A stretch of 47,400 bases of DNA from the NCBI GenBank assembly GCA_946406555.1, contig CAMJLB010000004.1, forward strand, positions 1 to 47,400. The letters are read 5' to 3'. Within the stretch, counting starts at the first letter, position 1. Each line of letters begins with the position of its first letter. Shown here piece after piece: positions 1-9,272 of the stretch. The DNA is from an uncultured Prevotellaceae bacterium. Its GTDB lineage: Bacteria > Bacteroidota > Bacteroidia > Bacteroidales > Bacteroidaceae. The notes below the pieces were generated by a model that was not told the DNA's origin, did not search any database, and saw nothing but the letters and a program-made list of their open reading frames with translations. A program made the translations under genes and the position numbers.

Positions 1-2322
1 ACCGACTGGGCTGCCGAGGCCTATCACAAGGCCATCACCCAGAACTACAGCATCAACGTGCAGGGTGGCGACGATGTGGGCATGTACAACCTCTCGGTGG
101 GCTACACCGATGCGCAGTACTCGGCACGCAAGAACTCGTTCAACCGCATGAACGTGCGCTTCAACACCGACATCAGCATTCTCTACAATCTGAAGACCAA
201 GTTCGACATCTCGATAGCACGCTCCAACAACAACGTGCTCGACAACAGCATGCCGGCCGACTTCAACAGCGGACAGGTGGTGTCGCCCACCGTGCTCGCG
301 CTCATCAAGTCGCCTATCGTGGCTCCCTACGCCCGCGATAACTTCGGCAACCCGTCGGGACTCTACTCCAACTACGACGACATCTTTGCACAGCTCGACG
401 CTGCCTACGGCTACAACAGTGCTCTGGCCAACCCCACGGCCATTCTCGACTATGCCGAGGGCAACAACAAGAACCGTGCCGAGACCACCTTCTTCAATGT
501 GCGCGTAGAGCCGGTCTTCGATATGGGCAAGGGCTTCAAGCTCACCGGCATGTTCAGCTACACCCTGAACCGCAATGCCCAGCGCTACTTCCGGCCCTAC
601 ACCAGCGTGCCTTCATTCAACATCTCCGGCCTGGGCCGCGTCTTTGCCAAGACCGAGTCGATGTTTGCCAAGGAGAACAACTTCGTGGGCAAGTTGCAGC
701 TCGACTGGGCCCGCCAGTTCGGACAGCACTCCTGGGCTGCCTTCCTGGGCGCGCGCTACAACAACTTCACCTTCGACAGCAACGATGTCACCGGACAGGC
801 ATCGGGTAAGACCAGCGACAAGGATCCCAACCCGAGTTCAAATACCTGGGAATACATCACCGTGACGGGTGCCAACGACGAGTGGACCCAGCTGCAGTGG
901 TATGGCAACGTAGACTACAACTACATGAACCGCTACTTCGCCACCGCTTCGCTCACCGCCGAGGCCAACAGCCGTTTCGGCAAGAATGCCGACGGGCTGA
1001 AACTCTTCGGCACGCAGTGGGCCCTCTTCCCCAGCATTCAGCTCGGCTGGGTGCTCACCAACGAGAGCTGGTTCCCCAAGTCGGCCGGCATCAACTACCT
1101 GCGCCTGAACGCCGGATTCGACGTGAGCGGCAACGACGGCATCTCCAACTATGCCGCACGCACCAGCTACAACAGCGTCTACTTCTTCTATGATGCCATC
1201 GGCTCGCAGCTCACCAACATCGGCAACGACAAGATCAAGTGGGAGACCACACGCAAGGTGAACGTGGGCCTGGAGAGCTACCTGCTCAACAACCGTGTGG
1301 GCGTGAAGTTCGACTACTTCCTCCACCACACCGACGACCTGCTCACCATGAAGAGCTTCACGACTCCTATCGGCGGCATCAACCGCTACTGGAGCAATGG
1401 CGGCAAGCTGAAGAACGAAGGCTTCGAGACCACCGTGACCTTCAAGCCCGTGGTGGGCAAGGACCTCAACGTAGAGATTGGCGCCTCGGTGGGCCACTAT
1501 AAGAACAAGGTGACCGAACTGCCCGACAACAACATGCTCTGGGTGGGCGGCTCGCAGTCGGCACAGGGCTACACCAACTCGGTCTATGGCACCGACAATG
1601 TGGCCACCATCGTGGGTCAGCCCGTGGGCGTGTTCTATGGCTATATCACCGACGGCGTGTTCAGCAACGACGCTGCTGCCCGTGCTGCCGGCAACGGCAC
1701 CTACCTCTACATGGAAGACGATGCCAAGGTGGCCCACAACTTCGTGGCCGGCGACGTCCACTTCAAGGACCTCAACGCCGACGGAAAGATCGACGAGAAA
1801 GACCGCACCGTCATCGGCGACCCCAACCCCGACATCTACGGCAACATCTTCGCCATGGTGGCATGGAAGAACTTCACGCTCAACATCGGCTTCAACTACT
1901 CGCTGGGCAACGACGTGTTCAACTATCAGCGCATGGTGCTCAACAGCGGCAGCAACTTCTACAACCAGCAGGTGTCGATGGCCGGACGCTGGCGCAGCGA
2001 AAACCAGACGACCGACGTGCCCCGTGCCGTCTATGGCGACCCCATGGGCAACAGCCGCTTCAGCGACCGGTGGATCGAGGATGGCAGCTACCTGCGCCTG
2101 AAGACCCTCAAGCTCACTTATCGCGTGCCCGTGCCCGGCACATGGCAGTGGCTGCAGGGCCTCTCGGTATGGGCCGAGGCACAGAACCTCTTCACCGTCA
2201 CGAAGTATCTGGGCAGCGACCCCGAGTTCTCCGCTGGCTATGGCGTGCTCTATCAGGGCATCGACAGTGGCAACCTCGCACAGAGCCGCTCAGTGACATT
2301 AGGACTTAAGATTAACCTTTAA
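1..2322 (+). CDS. SusC/RagA-type TonB-linked outer membrane transporter, C-terminal part (5' end outside window)
   Basis: This is the C-terminal 773 codons of a TonB-dependent outer membrane beta-barrel of the SusC/RagA family, which imports oligosaccharides or other large nutrients together with a SusD lipoprotein. The reading frame is open from base 1, so signal peptide, carboxypeptidase-like domain and plug lie upstream of the window. Seen here are alternating aromatic/polar barrel strands (NVQGGDDVGMYNLSVGY near the start) and a late DLNADGKID loop followed by DPNPDIYGN, a hallmark of this family. The chain ends in a hydrophobic strand (SVTLGLKINL), as expected of a barrel. The susD gene starts 16 bases after the stop. 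The substrate cannot be read from sequence and no glycoside hydrolase is visible nearby. Confidence 0.95.
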   Translation, partial: TDWAAEAYHKAITQNYSINVQGGDDVGMYNLSVGYTDAQYSARKNSFNRMNVRFNTDISILYNLKTKFDISIARSNNNVLDNSMPADFNSGQVVSPTVLALIKSPIVAPYARDNFGNPSGLYSNYDDIFAQLDAAYGYNSALANPTAILDYAEGNNKNRAETTFFNVRVEPVFDMGKGFKLTGMFSYTLNRNAQRYFRPYTSVPSFNISGLGRVFAKTESMFAKENNFVGKLQLDWARQFGQHSWAAFLGARYNNFTFDSNDVTGQASGKTSDKDPNPSSNTWEYITVTGANDEWTQLQWYGNVDYNYMNRYFATASLTAEANSRFGKNADGLKLFGTQWALFPSIQLGWVLTNESWFPKSAGINYLRLNAGFDVSGNDGISNYAARTSYNSVYFFYDAIGSQLTNIGNDKIKWETTRKVNVGLESYLLNNRVGVKFDYFLHHTDDLLTMKSFTTPIGGINRYWSNGGKLKNEGFETTVTFKPVVGKDLNVEIGASVGHYKNKVTELPDNNMLWVGGSQSAQGYTNSVYGTDNVATIVGQPVGVFYGYITDGVFSNDAAARAAGNGTYLYMEDDAKVAHNFVAGDVHFKDLNADGKIDEKDRTVIGDPNPDIYGNIFAMVAWKNFTLNIGFNYSLGNDVFNYQRMVLNSGSNFYNQQVSMAGRWRSENQTTDVPRAVYGDPMGNSRFSDRWIEDGSYLRLKTLKLTYRVPVPGTWQWLQGLSVWAEAQNLFTVTKYLGSDPEFSAGYGVLYQGIDSGNLAQSRSVTLGLKINL

Positions 2323-2338
2323 TTCAGAATTGCGAATC

Positions 2339-4243
2339 ATGAAGAAAATAGTTTCATTTTTTTGCATCGTCTGCGCTGTCTGCTGCACGTTCTCTTGCTC
2401 CGATATGCTCGACACCGAGAGTACCCGCCAGAACATAGACCCCGAGCTGTCTAAGAAGACCGACTCGCTCTTCTACAGCTATGGCATCTTCGAGGCCATG
2501 CAGAAGCTGGCCGACCAGTACGTCTACGTGGGCGAGCTGCGCGGCGACCTCGTTCAGACCACGCAGTACACCGACAGCATGCTCACGCAGCTGGCCACCT
2601 TCAACATCAGTTCCACCAACCGCTACGACAGTGCCTACGTGTACTACCGGGTGATCAACAACTGCAACTACTACATAGCCCACCGCAACACCAACCTCTA
2701 CACGGGAGCCCAGAATGTGGTCATCGGCGAGTTTGCCGCCGTGAAGGCACTGCGCGCCTGGGCCTATCTGCAGCTGGCACGCAACTATGGCCGCGTGCCC
2801 TTCTTCACCGAGCCGCTCACCGAGATCTCGCAGATCGACAGCAACACCTTCCCCACGCTCGACCTCAATGGCATCGTGGCTGCCCTCGCTCCCGACCTGG
2901 AGCAGTACAGCGGCATGCCCGTGCCCGATGCCGGCATGCAGCAGCGTGAGACCGTGAAATCCAACTGGGAGAGCACCAAGAAGCAGTTCTCCCCCAGCCG
3001 CTGCTACATCCCCGTCGACGTCGTCCTGGGCGACATGTATCTTGAGGTGAACAACTACGAACAGGCTGCACGCCACTTCGTGACTTATCTCACCAAGGTG
3101 TCTGCCCGTCCCAGCAGTCAGCATATTGCCGGGTTCATCAACAACCGCGACGATGCCACTGGCGGCCTGGACTATAGGCAGGTGAAGGTCACCGTGGAGG
3201 TCAACGACTGGAAGGCCATCTTCGGCCGTAACTCTGTTGCAGACATCATCAGCTACATCCCCATGGCTCCCAGTGCACAGTATGGCGGCACCACCGGCGT
3301 GCCCCTCACCTTCGGTGCCGACTACTATGCCACTCCCGATGAGCAGACGGGCTACACCCGCAACAACTGCCGCAACATAGGCGGTGAGCAGGGCTTCTGG
3401 AAATGGAACCTGCCGCTGGTGACCAATGTGCAGATAGAGCCCTCGAAGGCCCTCACCGAGCTTTCCGACTCTACCGAGTACTACTACTATGCCATTGGCG
3501 GACAGAGCAACTACGACAGCATACGCGCCGCCAACGTCGGCGACCAGCGCCTGCGCAACGTGCTGGCTTTCTACGACGATACCGACGACCACGCCATACA
3601 GTGGATCACGAAGTACGACTTTGCCAACATCATCCTCTATCGCAACAGCACCGTCCTCCTGCGTCTGGCCGAGGCCTTCAACCGCCTGGGCATGTGCGAT
3701 GCGGCCTTCGCCATACTGAAGGACGGCATCAGCGAGGTGCTTATCCGTCCCGCCAGCCAGGCCACCAGCGCTCCCTACATGACCGAGGAGACGAAGGCCA
3801 AGCTGCAGAACGAATATCCGTTGCTCAAGGACTCGTTCATCGACCGTTTCCCGCTCGCCAATGCCTGTGGCATTCACTGCCACGGGGCTGGCTATGCTAC
3901 CAGCGACCTGGCCATCACCGGCAACTACCTGCAGAGCAAGTCGCCCTACAAGTACGACCGCATCATTGGCAAGAAGCTGCAGGAGCTGGCCACGAAGCAG
4001 GGCCTGACCGTGGGCACCACGAAGCAGGACACCATCAACGCGCTCGAAGACATTATCTGCGACGAGTATGCGCTTGAGCTGGCCTTCGAGGGCAACCGCT
4101 ACTTCGACCTCATGCGCCTGGCACACCACAAGAACGAAGCCTCGCCTTCGGCATACGGTGCCAACTACGGCTACCAGTGGATGCGCAACAAGCTTGGCGC
4201 CAAAGGCTGGACGGAGTCGAAGATGTATCTGCCCTTTAATTAA
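2339..4243 (+). CDS. SusD/RagB-family outer membrane lipoprotein
   Basis: Surface lipoprotein that caps the SusC barrel and binds its nutrient. The start at 2339 (MKKIVSFFCIV) is preferred over an in-frame TTG nine bases upstream because it gives a compact signal peptide with a lipobox (FSC, Cys about residue 20) followed by SDMLDTES, a typical SusD start. The middle shows the TPR-rich helical pattern (AAVKALRAWAYLQLARNYGRVPFF, split here: AAVKALRAWAYLQL then ARNYGRVPFF) and the C-terminus has the family's ELAFEGNRYFDLMRLA segment. At 634 residues it is on the long side for SusD. It is co-transcribed with the SusC gene, with a strong terminator 57 bases after the stop. Confidence 0.95.
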   Translation: MKKIVSFFCIVCAVCCTFSCSDMLDTESTRQNIDPELSKKTDSLFYSYGIFEAMQKLADQYVYVGELRGDLVQTTQYTDSMLTQLATFNISSTNRYDSAYVYYRVINNCNYYIAHRNTNLYTGAQNVVIGEFAAVKALRAWAYLQLARNYGRVPFFTEPLTEISQIDSNTFPTLDLNGIVAALAPDLEQYSGMPVPDAGMQQRETVKSNWESTKKQFSPSRCYIPVDVVLGDMYLEVNNYEQAARHFVTYLTKVSARPSSQHIAGFINNRDDATGGLDYRQVKVTVEVNDWKAIFGRNSVADIISYIPMAPSAQYGGTTGVPLTFGADYYATPDEQTGYTRNNCRNIGGEQGFWKWNLPLVTNVQIEPSKALTELSDSTEYYYYAIGGQSNYDSIRAANVGDQRLRNVLAFYDDTDDHAIQWITKYDFANIILYRNSTVLLRLAEAFNRLGMCDAAFAILKDGISEVLIRPASQATSAPYMTEETKAKLQNEYPLLKDSFIDRFPLANACGIHCHGAGYATSDLAITGNYLQSKSPYKYDRIIGKKLQELATKQGLTVGTTKQDTINALEDIICDEYALELAFEGNRYFDLMRLAHHKNEASPSAYGANYGYQWMRNKLGAKGWTESKMYLPFN

Positions 4244-4300
4244 GCCTTCGGGCCTATCGACTGAAATATTCAGATAACAAACAGCAAACAAAATGGTCCG

Positions 4301-4330
4301 CCCCGCTTCAGCCTTCTTGCTGAAGCGGGG
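4301..4330 (+). terminator. Rho-independent terminator after the SusC/SusD pair
   Basis: Perfect 12-bp stem (CCCCGCTTCAGC, 4301-4312, with GCTGAAGCGGGG, 4319-4330) and a 6-base loop (CTTCTT), followed on the plus strand by a T-rich tract (TTTCTTTTCTCTTTTT). Confidence 0.93.
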
Positions 4331-4358
4331 TTTCTTTTCTCTTTTTGCTGACCTTGCA

Positions 4359-4447
4359 TTGCAATTCTGCCTGGGTTGGGTGTCAATTCAGCCTGAATTG
4401 AACATCAATTCAGCCTGTTTTTCAGTGCAAATCAGGCTGGATTGCAA
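4359..4447. repeat. Cluster of CAATTCAGCCTG-type inverted repeats
   Basis: The gap after the terminator carries several copies of a short motif on both strands: TTGCAATTCTGCCTG at 4359-4373, TCAATTCA-GCC-TGAATTGA (perfect 8-bp stem) at 4383-4401, CAATTCAGCCTG at 4406-4417, and CAGGCTGGATTGCAA at 4433-4447. The outermost pair can form an imperfect stem (13 of 15). The same motif makes a long perfect hairpin at 23087-23129, so this is a dispersed extragenic repeat. I see no gene here. Confidence 0.75.
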
Positions 4448-4564
4448 CCTCATACAGGCTGGATAAGCAAGACCTCAGTATCCTTACAACATAAAAAAGT
4501 TTTTAAACATCTGCTCCGTCTGCTCCGTTTGTGAAACTCTCTGAAAAGCAAATGGTTGGTACGA

Positions 4565-4608
4565 GAGCAGATGGGGAGCAGATGCCAGTATCTGCTCCCC
4601 ATCTGCTC
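4565..4608. repeat. Perfect 19-bp inverted repeat in gene-free gap
   Basis: Arms 4565-4583 and 4590-4608 are exact reverse complements, separated by 6 bases (GCCAGT). Each arm itself contains GAGCAGAT twice, so the element may have grown by duplication. Related TCTGCTCCG copies lie at about 4510-4527. It has no T-tract like a terminator. The remainder of 4244-4866 holds nothing else I recognise as a gene. Confidence 0.85.
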
Positions 4609-4795
4609 CCGCGTAACTGTCTGAAAGTCAGTGAGTGTTGCAGATATGCAGATATTTGACAAAAACATTTAAGAACAAATTATTCATTTAAGTTTCCCAC
4701 CCACGTTAATCCTTGGTCGTTATAAAGGGTGGAAAGTTCAGTTATTCATTCCGCTTCTGGGTACATCCTAAATTTCATGGTTGCTGAAGGCTTGT

Positions 4796-4838
4796 ATAAA
4801 AAAGAGGGAGCCCCCTTTTGTGATGAGTGCTCCCCCTT
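4796..4838 (-). terminator. Terminator of the M23 peptidase gene
   Basis: Read on the minus strand, a GC-rich stem (arms 4829-4838 and 4802-4811, nine of ten pairs, 17-base loop) runs straight into TTTTTT at 4796-4801. It lies 29 bases past the stop of the M23/LysM gene at 4867. Confidence 0.85.
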
Positions 4839-4866
4839 GTCTATTCCTTATGGCGGTTAACTATAG

Positions 4867-5814
4867 TTAACTATACTTCAGAATCTGTCCTGTGCGCAGT
4901 CGCACGTTCTTTCTTATACGGTTCAGCTTGCAGAGCGCGGCCACCGTGGTGCCATGCTTACGGGCGATGGAGTAGAGCGTCTCTCCCTTCTTCACCTTGT
5001 GGTAGCGCACATTTGCGCGGCTGCTCGACTGTGCCTGGCTCTTATACATGTTCGTACTGTTCACGTCGGCGGGGTTGTAGCCATACAGGCCGTTGGCCCC
5101 TCTCAGCTGAGTGGCGATGGCCCCGTCGCGCTCGTAGTGGCTGCGGCGGAAGAGGTAGCTGTCGGCCACGACATCCTGATTGCGGAAGTCGAACATGATG
5201 GCGGGGTTCAGTGCCACGCCGCAGAGTCGCGTCTCGAAGTGCAGATGGCTACCCGTGCTGCGTCCCGTGTTGCCACCCAGGCCGATGGGGTCGCCGGCGC
5301 GCACCTCCTGGTCTTCTCTCACCAGTTGCTTCGACATGTGGCCGTAGATGGTCTCCAAGCCGTTGGGGTGGCGTATCACCACATATTTACCATAGCCTTT
5401 GGCCTCGTAGCGCACGATGCGCACCTTGCCGCTGAAGGCAGCGCGTATGGTGTCGCCGATGTACACCTTGATGTCGAGCCCCTTGTGCTGTCGGCCCCAG
5501 CGCGAACCGAAGTTCGACGTGATGACACGGCTGGGGGTGGGCATGCAGAAGTCGCGCAGGTCTATGCGGAACGTGTCGGGCAGTGACGTCAGCTTGTGGG
5601 CGTAGGTGTTGTCCCAGTCCTCATAGAGGTCGGCGGCAGGCGAGTCGTACTCCTCTTCCATCTCCACGAGCTGTCGCAGCATCTCGGCATCTACGGCTTT
5701 CATCTTTCGGTCTATGGGGGCCTGGTTGGCAAGAAGGTCTTGTGCGGCGACTGGCATCGCTGCGAGCGTCGACAAGGCTATAATGGCAATTTTCTTTAAT
5801 CGTTTAAAAGTCAT
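4867..5814 (-). CDS. Secreted M23-family (LytM-type) peptidase with C-terminal LysM domain
   Basis: Probable peptidoglycan endopeptidase, or an amidase activator if the site is inactive, acting in the periplasm. There is an N-terminal signal peptide (KKIAIIALSTLAAMPVAAQ). The M23 core spans about residues 95-215, with the zinc set seen as H110 and D114 (QHKGLDI), H159 (YGHM) and H190/H192 (HLHFE), so the active site looks complete. A LysM peptidoglycan-binding domain follows at about 270-315 (VKKGETLYSIARKHGTTVA). It is a single gene with its own terminator. A 16-bp palindrome (GTTAACTATAGTTAAC, 4856-4871) overlaps its stop codon. The 315-residue length is normal for Bacteroidales M23/LysM proteins. 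Confidence 0.93.
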   Translation of the reverse strand: MTFKRLKKIAIIALSTLAAMPVAAQDLLANQAPIDRKMKAVDAEMLRQLVEMEEEYDSPAADLYEDWDNTYAHKLTSLPDTFRIDLRDFCMPTPSRVITSNFGSRWGRQHKGLDIKVYIGDTIRAAFSGKVRIVRYEAKGYGKYVVIRHPNGLETIYGHMSKQLVREDQEVRAGDPIGLGGNTGRSTGSHLHFETRLCGVALNPAIMFDFRNQDVVADSYLFRRSHYERDGAIATQLRGANGLYGYNPADVNSTNMYKSQAQSSSRANVRYHKVKKGETLYSIARKHGTTVAALCKLNRIRKNVRLRTGQILKYS

Positions 5815-6151
5815 AAATCTAATTGGTTTTTACTTTTCGAAATATTGTTTTGGTTCTACTGATGACAACTCATTCAGAATCCAATGAATTGATAAAAATC
5901 AAAAGAACGTTGCAAAGTTAGTAAAAACCATTTGGAAAAACGAAACCCTGCCTTATATTTTGGGGTCTTTTAACACTTAATCGCTGTCGGTTAACACTTT
6001 CTTCCTCTCGCCAGCCTAAGACCCAATGGCAGTCTGAGTAGTTTCCGATGAGTGGGGTGCATCGCGGATAGGGTCGGCCGGCTTTTGTTTATGAAAGAAA
6101 TCTGAATAATGTGAATAATTATGCCAGAAATAAATATGATAGTGATCCCGT
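5815..6151. other. Gene-free gap between recG and the M23 gene, with an M23 promoter element
   Basis: No open frame here looks coding. On the minus strand a -7 element TAACTTTG lies at 5913-5920, about 100 bases before the M23 gene start; a clear TTTG at the -33 position is missing (TTTC is nearest). TTAACACTT occurs twice (about 5970 and 5991). I see no convincing terminator for recG, whose stop is at 6152. Confidence 0.5.
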
Positions 6152-8326
6152 TCAGGAGATGGCGGCCCAGTTGATGTTTGTCTTTCTCATTTCCTTCAGA
6201 TGGTTCCACAGCAGCTGGTATTTCTGGGCTTGGCACTGCGGGTCGTCGTCTACGATGTGCTGTGCCTCGTCGCGTGCCATCTGCACGATTAGTCCGTCGC
6301 GTGCTATGTCGGCAATCTTCAGGTCGAAGGCCATGCCGCTCTGCTGCGTGCCCTCCAGGTCGCCAGGTCCGCGCAGTTTCAGGTCGGCCTCGGCAATGCG
6401 GAAGCCGTCGTTGGTCTCGCACATGATGTCGATGCGCTTGCGCGTGTCTTCGCTCAGCTTGTAGCCAGTCACCAGAATGCAGAACGACTGGTCGGCACCG
6501 CGCCCCACGCGGCCTCGCAGCTGGTGCAGCTGGCTCAGTCCGAAGCGTTGTGCGTCGAAGATGACCATCACCGAGGCGTTGGGCACGTTCACCCCTACCT
6601 CTATCACCGTGGTGGCCACCAGTATCTGGGTCTCGCCGCTCACGAAGCGCCGCATCTGCTCTTCTTTCTCGGCTGGCTTCATCTTGCCGTGCACCTTGCT
6701 CAGCCGGAACTCGGGAAAGGCCTGCAGCAGCACCTCGAAGCCCTGCTCCAGGTTCTTCAGGTCTATCTTTTCGCTTTCCTCGATCAGCGGGAACACGATG
6801 TAGACCTGTCGCCCCTGCTGTATCTGCCGGCGGATGCCGTCGTAGAGCGAGGTGGTGCGGTTGTCAAACACGTGTATGGTGCGTATGGGTTTCCGGCCCG
6901 GTGGCAGCTCGTCGATCACGCTCACGTCGAGGTCGCCGTAGAGCGTCATGGCCAGCGTGCGCGGTATGGGTGTGGCCGTCATCACAAGGACGTGAGGGAT
7001 GGAGGTACCCGAAGGGGTGGCCCCCCCTACGGTCCCCGAGGAGGCTTCTATGGTTTTGGAGATTGATGAGTTGTCGACGGGAGCGGCCTTGGCCCACAGC
7101 TTGGCCCGCTGTGCCACGCCGAAGCGGTGCTGCTCGTCGATGACCACGAGGCCCAGCCGCCGGAAGAGCACCGTGTCTTCGATCACCGCATGCGTGCCGA
7201 CGAGTATCTGCACCTCGCCGGCGAGCAGCCCTTCGAGCACCTGTGTGCGCCGTTTGCCTTTCACCATGCCCGTCAGCAGTTCCACGCGCACGTTCATGCC
7301 CTTGAGGAAGTTCTGTATCGTCACCAGATGCTGCTCGGCCAGTATCTCGGTCGGGGCCATGATGCAGGCCTGGAAGCCGTTGTCGATGGCAATGAGCATG
7401 GCCATGAGCGCCACGAGCGTCTTGCCGCTGCCCACGTCGCCCTGCAACAGGCGGTTCATCTGCCGGCCCGAGCACACGTCGCGCCGTATCTCGTGCATCA
7501 CGCGCTTCTGAGCACCCGTCAGCTCGAAGGGCAGGTTCTCCTTGTAGAAGGTGTTGAAGATGGGGCCTATCCGGTTGAACACATAGCCACGGTACTTGCG
7601 CCGCTGGTCGCTCGCATACCTTAATATGTTGAGCTGCACATAGAACAGCTCCTCGAACTTCATGCGCAGGCGGGCGCGCTCCAGCTGGCGGGCATCCTGC
7701 GGATAGTGCAGCGTGCGCAGTGCCTCGTCGCGCCCCATGAGGTGGCGGCTGCTCAGTATGTCGGCGGTGAGCGTCTCGGGCAGCGGCTCTCTCAGCCTGT
7801 CTATCAGCGTCTTGGTGAGACGCTCTACGGAGCGTGAGCTGAAGTTCTGCTTCTTCATCTTCTCCGTGGTGTTGTAGTAGGGCTGCATGCCCATGGCCGA
7901 TACGTCGACGTTTGCCGCCTCGTCGATCTCCGGATGCTGCACCTGTATGCGGCTGTTGTACACGCTGGGCTTGCCGAACACCACGTAGCTGGTGCCTGTC
8001 TTGTAGTTCTGCTTGGCATATTTGCCGCCGTTGAACCACACCAGGTCCATGATGCCGGTGCCGTCGGTGAAGTGGGCCACCACGCGCTCCTTGTGCGGTC
8101 CCATCTCGAAGGTGTCGAAGCTGAGAATGCGTCCCACCACCTGCACGAAAGGCATCTCGCCTGTCAGCTCATGTATCTTGTACACCTTCGAACGGTCTAC
8201 ATATTTATAAGGATAGTACTCCAGCAGGTCGCCAAACGTCTCGATGCCCAGTTCCTGACTGAGCACCTTCTTGCGGTTGGGGCCTACGCCTGGCAGATAC
8301 ATGATGTCTTGTGAGAGTACGTCCAT
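6152..8326 (-). CDS. recG: ATP-dependent DNA helicase RecG
   Basis: Branch-migrating helicase that remodels stalled forks and recombination intermediates. The N-terminal wedge/OB region starts with LPGVGPNRKKVL. Helicase motifs follow: Walker A GDVGSGKT (about residue 295), a DEQH box in VVIDEQHRFG (about 394), TATPIPRTLAMT (about 447) and QLRGRVGRG in the C-terminal RecA fold. The 724 residues are near the family norm. Odd: between the DEQH box and the TATPIPRT motif there is an unusual Ser/Thr/Gly/Pro-rich stretch of about 28 residues (about 415-442) that looks like an in-frame insertion. The gene lies 36 bases downstream of ispD and is probably co-transcribed with it. Confidence 0.97.
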   Translation of the reverse strand: MDVLSQDIMYLPGVGPNRKKVLSQELGIETFGDLLEYYPYKYVDRSKVYKIHELTGEMPFVQVVGRILSFDTFEMGPHKERVVAHFTDGTGIMDLVWFNGGKYAKQNYKTGTSYVVFGKPSVYNSRIQVQHPEIDEAANVDVSAMGMQPYYNTTEKMKKQNFSSRSVERLTKTLIDRLREPLPETLTADILSSRHLMGRDEALRTLHYPQDARQLERARLRMKFEELFYVQLNILRYASDQRRKYRGYVFNRIGPIFNTFYKENLPFELTGAQKRVMHEIRRDVCSGRQMNRLLQGDVGSGKTLVALMAMLIAIDNGFQACIMAPTEILAEQHLVTIQNFLKGMNVRVELLTGMVKGKRRTQVLEGLLAGEVQILVGTHAVIEDTVLFRRLGLVVIDEQHRFGVAQRAKLWAKAAPVDNSSISKTIEASSGTVGGATPSGTSIPHVLVMTATPIPRTLAMTLYGDLDVSVIDELPPGRKPIRTIHVFDNRTTSLYDGIRRQIQQGRQVYIVFPLIEESEKIDLKNLEQGFEVLLQAFPEFRLSKVHGKMKPAEKEEQMRRFVSGETQILVATTVIEVGVNVPNASVMVIFDAQRFGLSQLHQLRGRVGRGADQSFCILVTGYKLSEDTRKRIDIMCETNDGFRIAEADLKLRGPGDLEGTQQSGMAFDLKIADIARDGLIVQMARDEAQHIVDDDPQCQAQKYQLLWNHLKEMRKTNINWAAIS

Positions 8327-8362
8327 GAGCGTTGAGGGTTGGGGGGTGAGGGTTGAGGCTCC

Positions 8363-9028
8363 TCAACGTTTGCTGAGGAGTGCCTCCGCCATGTACAGGT
8401 CGGCCGGCGTGGTGATTTTGATGTTCTCTCGGTTTCCGTCTACGAGCGTCACGGCGTGGCCGTAGGCCTCCACCACCGATGCGTCATCGGTGAAGGCGGG
8501 ACGATAGGGCTGCCGGAAGGCCGCCTTCAGCAGCTGTATGCTGAACACCTGCGGAGTCTGCACCAGACGGTACTCGTCGCGGTTCTTCACCCCTTCGGTC
8601 AGGTGGCGCAGGGTCTCTACCACGGGCACTACAGGTATGGCGGCCCCGGTGCGGCGCGCCTCTTCATAGCAACGGCGAATGACATCGGTGCCCACGAAGG
8701 GGCGCACGCCATCGTGTACGCCTACCAAGCCCTGACCGTCGTCGGGCACGAGCGAGAGGCCGTTCTGCACAGAGTGGAAACGGGTCTTGCCACCCTCGGC
8801 CAGCTGGTAGGACAGGCCGAACTGGTGCTGGCGGCACAGGCTCAGCCAATAGTCTTGCTGGGCCTTGGGCAGTACCAGAATGATGTTTAGCTCGGGTGAG
8901 TACTCCTTGAAACGCAGCATGGTGCGCATCAGAACGGGCAGGCCGCCCACGGGCAGAAACTGCTTGGGCACCTCGCCGCCCATGCGCAGGCCTTTGCCGC
9001 CTGCCACGATAATCACGTAGTCGTTCAT
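8363..9028 (-). CDS. ispD: 2-C-methyl-D-erythritol 4-phosphate cytidylyltransferase
   Basis: Third step of the MEP isoprenoid pathway: CTP plus MEP gives CDP-ME. The N-terminus has the nucleotide-binding signature [11 protein letters not shown] then PKQFLPVGG, and the chain has [10 protein letters not shown] and [11 protein letters not shown] as expected for IspD. Start 9028 ([11 protein letters not shown]) is preferred over an in-frame ATG nine codons upstream because it places the glycine-rich loop at the usual distance and gives 221 residues, the family norm. A promoter lies just upstream. The other MEP gene in the window, ispG, is 23 kb away. Confidence 0.96.
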   Translation of the reverse strand: MNDYVIIVAGGKGLRMGGEVPKQFLPVGGLPVLMRTMLRFKEYSPELNIILVLPKAQQDYWLSLCRQHQFGLSYQLAEGGKTRFHSVQNGLSLVPDDGQGLVGVHDGVRPFVGTDVIRRCYEEARRTGAAIPVVPVVETLRHLTEGVKNRDEYRLVQTPQVFSIQLLKAAFRQPYRPAFTDDASVVEAYGHAVTLVDGNRENIKITTPADLYMAEALLSKR

Positions 9029-9052
9029 AAGCTTATGCAGTAATAACTTATG

Positions 9053-9084
9053 CAAAAGTACAAATTTTCCGTAACTGTTGCAAG
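9053..9084 (-). promoter_or_regulatory. Bacteroidales-type promoter for ispD-recG
   Basis: Minus strand: CTTG (9081-9084), 20-base spacer, TACTTTTG (9053-9060). This matches TTTG/TAnnTTTG at all but one base and sits 25 bases upstream of the ispD start. Confidence 0.65.
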
Positions 9085-9165
9085 AAAAACAGCGATTATT
9101 TCAAATCTCCCAGACTCACTAAAACATGCTGAACTTGAATGGTGAACTAAAAACTTTGAGCATTG

Positions 9166-9199
9166 CTTGATAAAGTGTGCGTTTTTTTTCGTATCTTTG
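9166..9199 (+). promoter_or_regulatory. Candidate promoter for cca
   Basis: A perfect -7 element TATCTTTG lies at 9192-9199; upstream there is only CTTG at 9166-9169 with a wide 22-base spacer. The -7 box lies inside the frame that extends upstream of the cca ATG, which supports the ATG at 9273. Confidence 0.6.
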
Positions 9200-9272
9200 C
9201 ACCTCAAAACGCAGAAAATATCTCAAAGCGGGGTATTGGCAAGCGGCAACAAAGAAATATTCCTATCAAGAC

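Noticed and set aside
838..1761. Long antisense open frames within SusC, SusD, recG, the helicase, rpoN and MG2 genes
   Set aside because: They mirror GC-rich genes with clear homology on the other strand; their translations are His/Val/Ala-rich shadow sequence.
4450..4668. 72-codon minus-strand open frame in the gap after the SusD gene
   Set aside because: It is formed largely by the 19-bp inverted repeat and has no family features.
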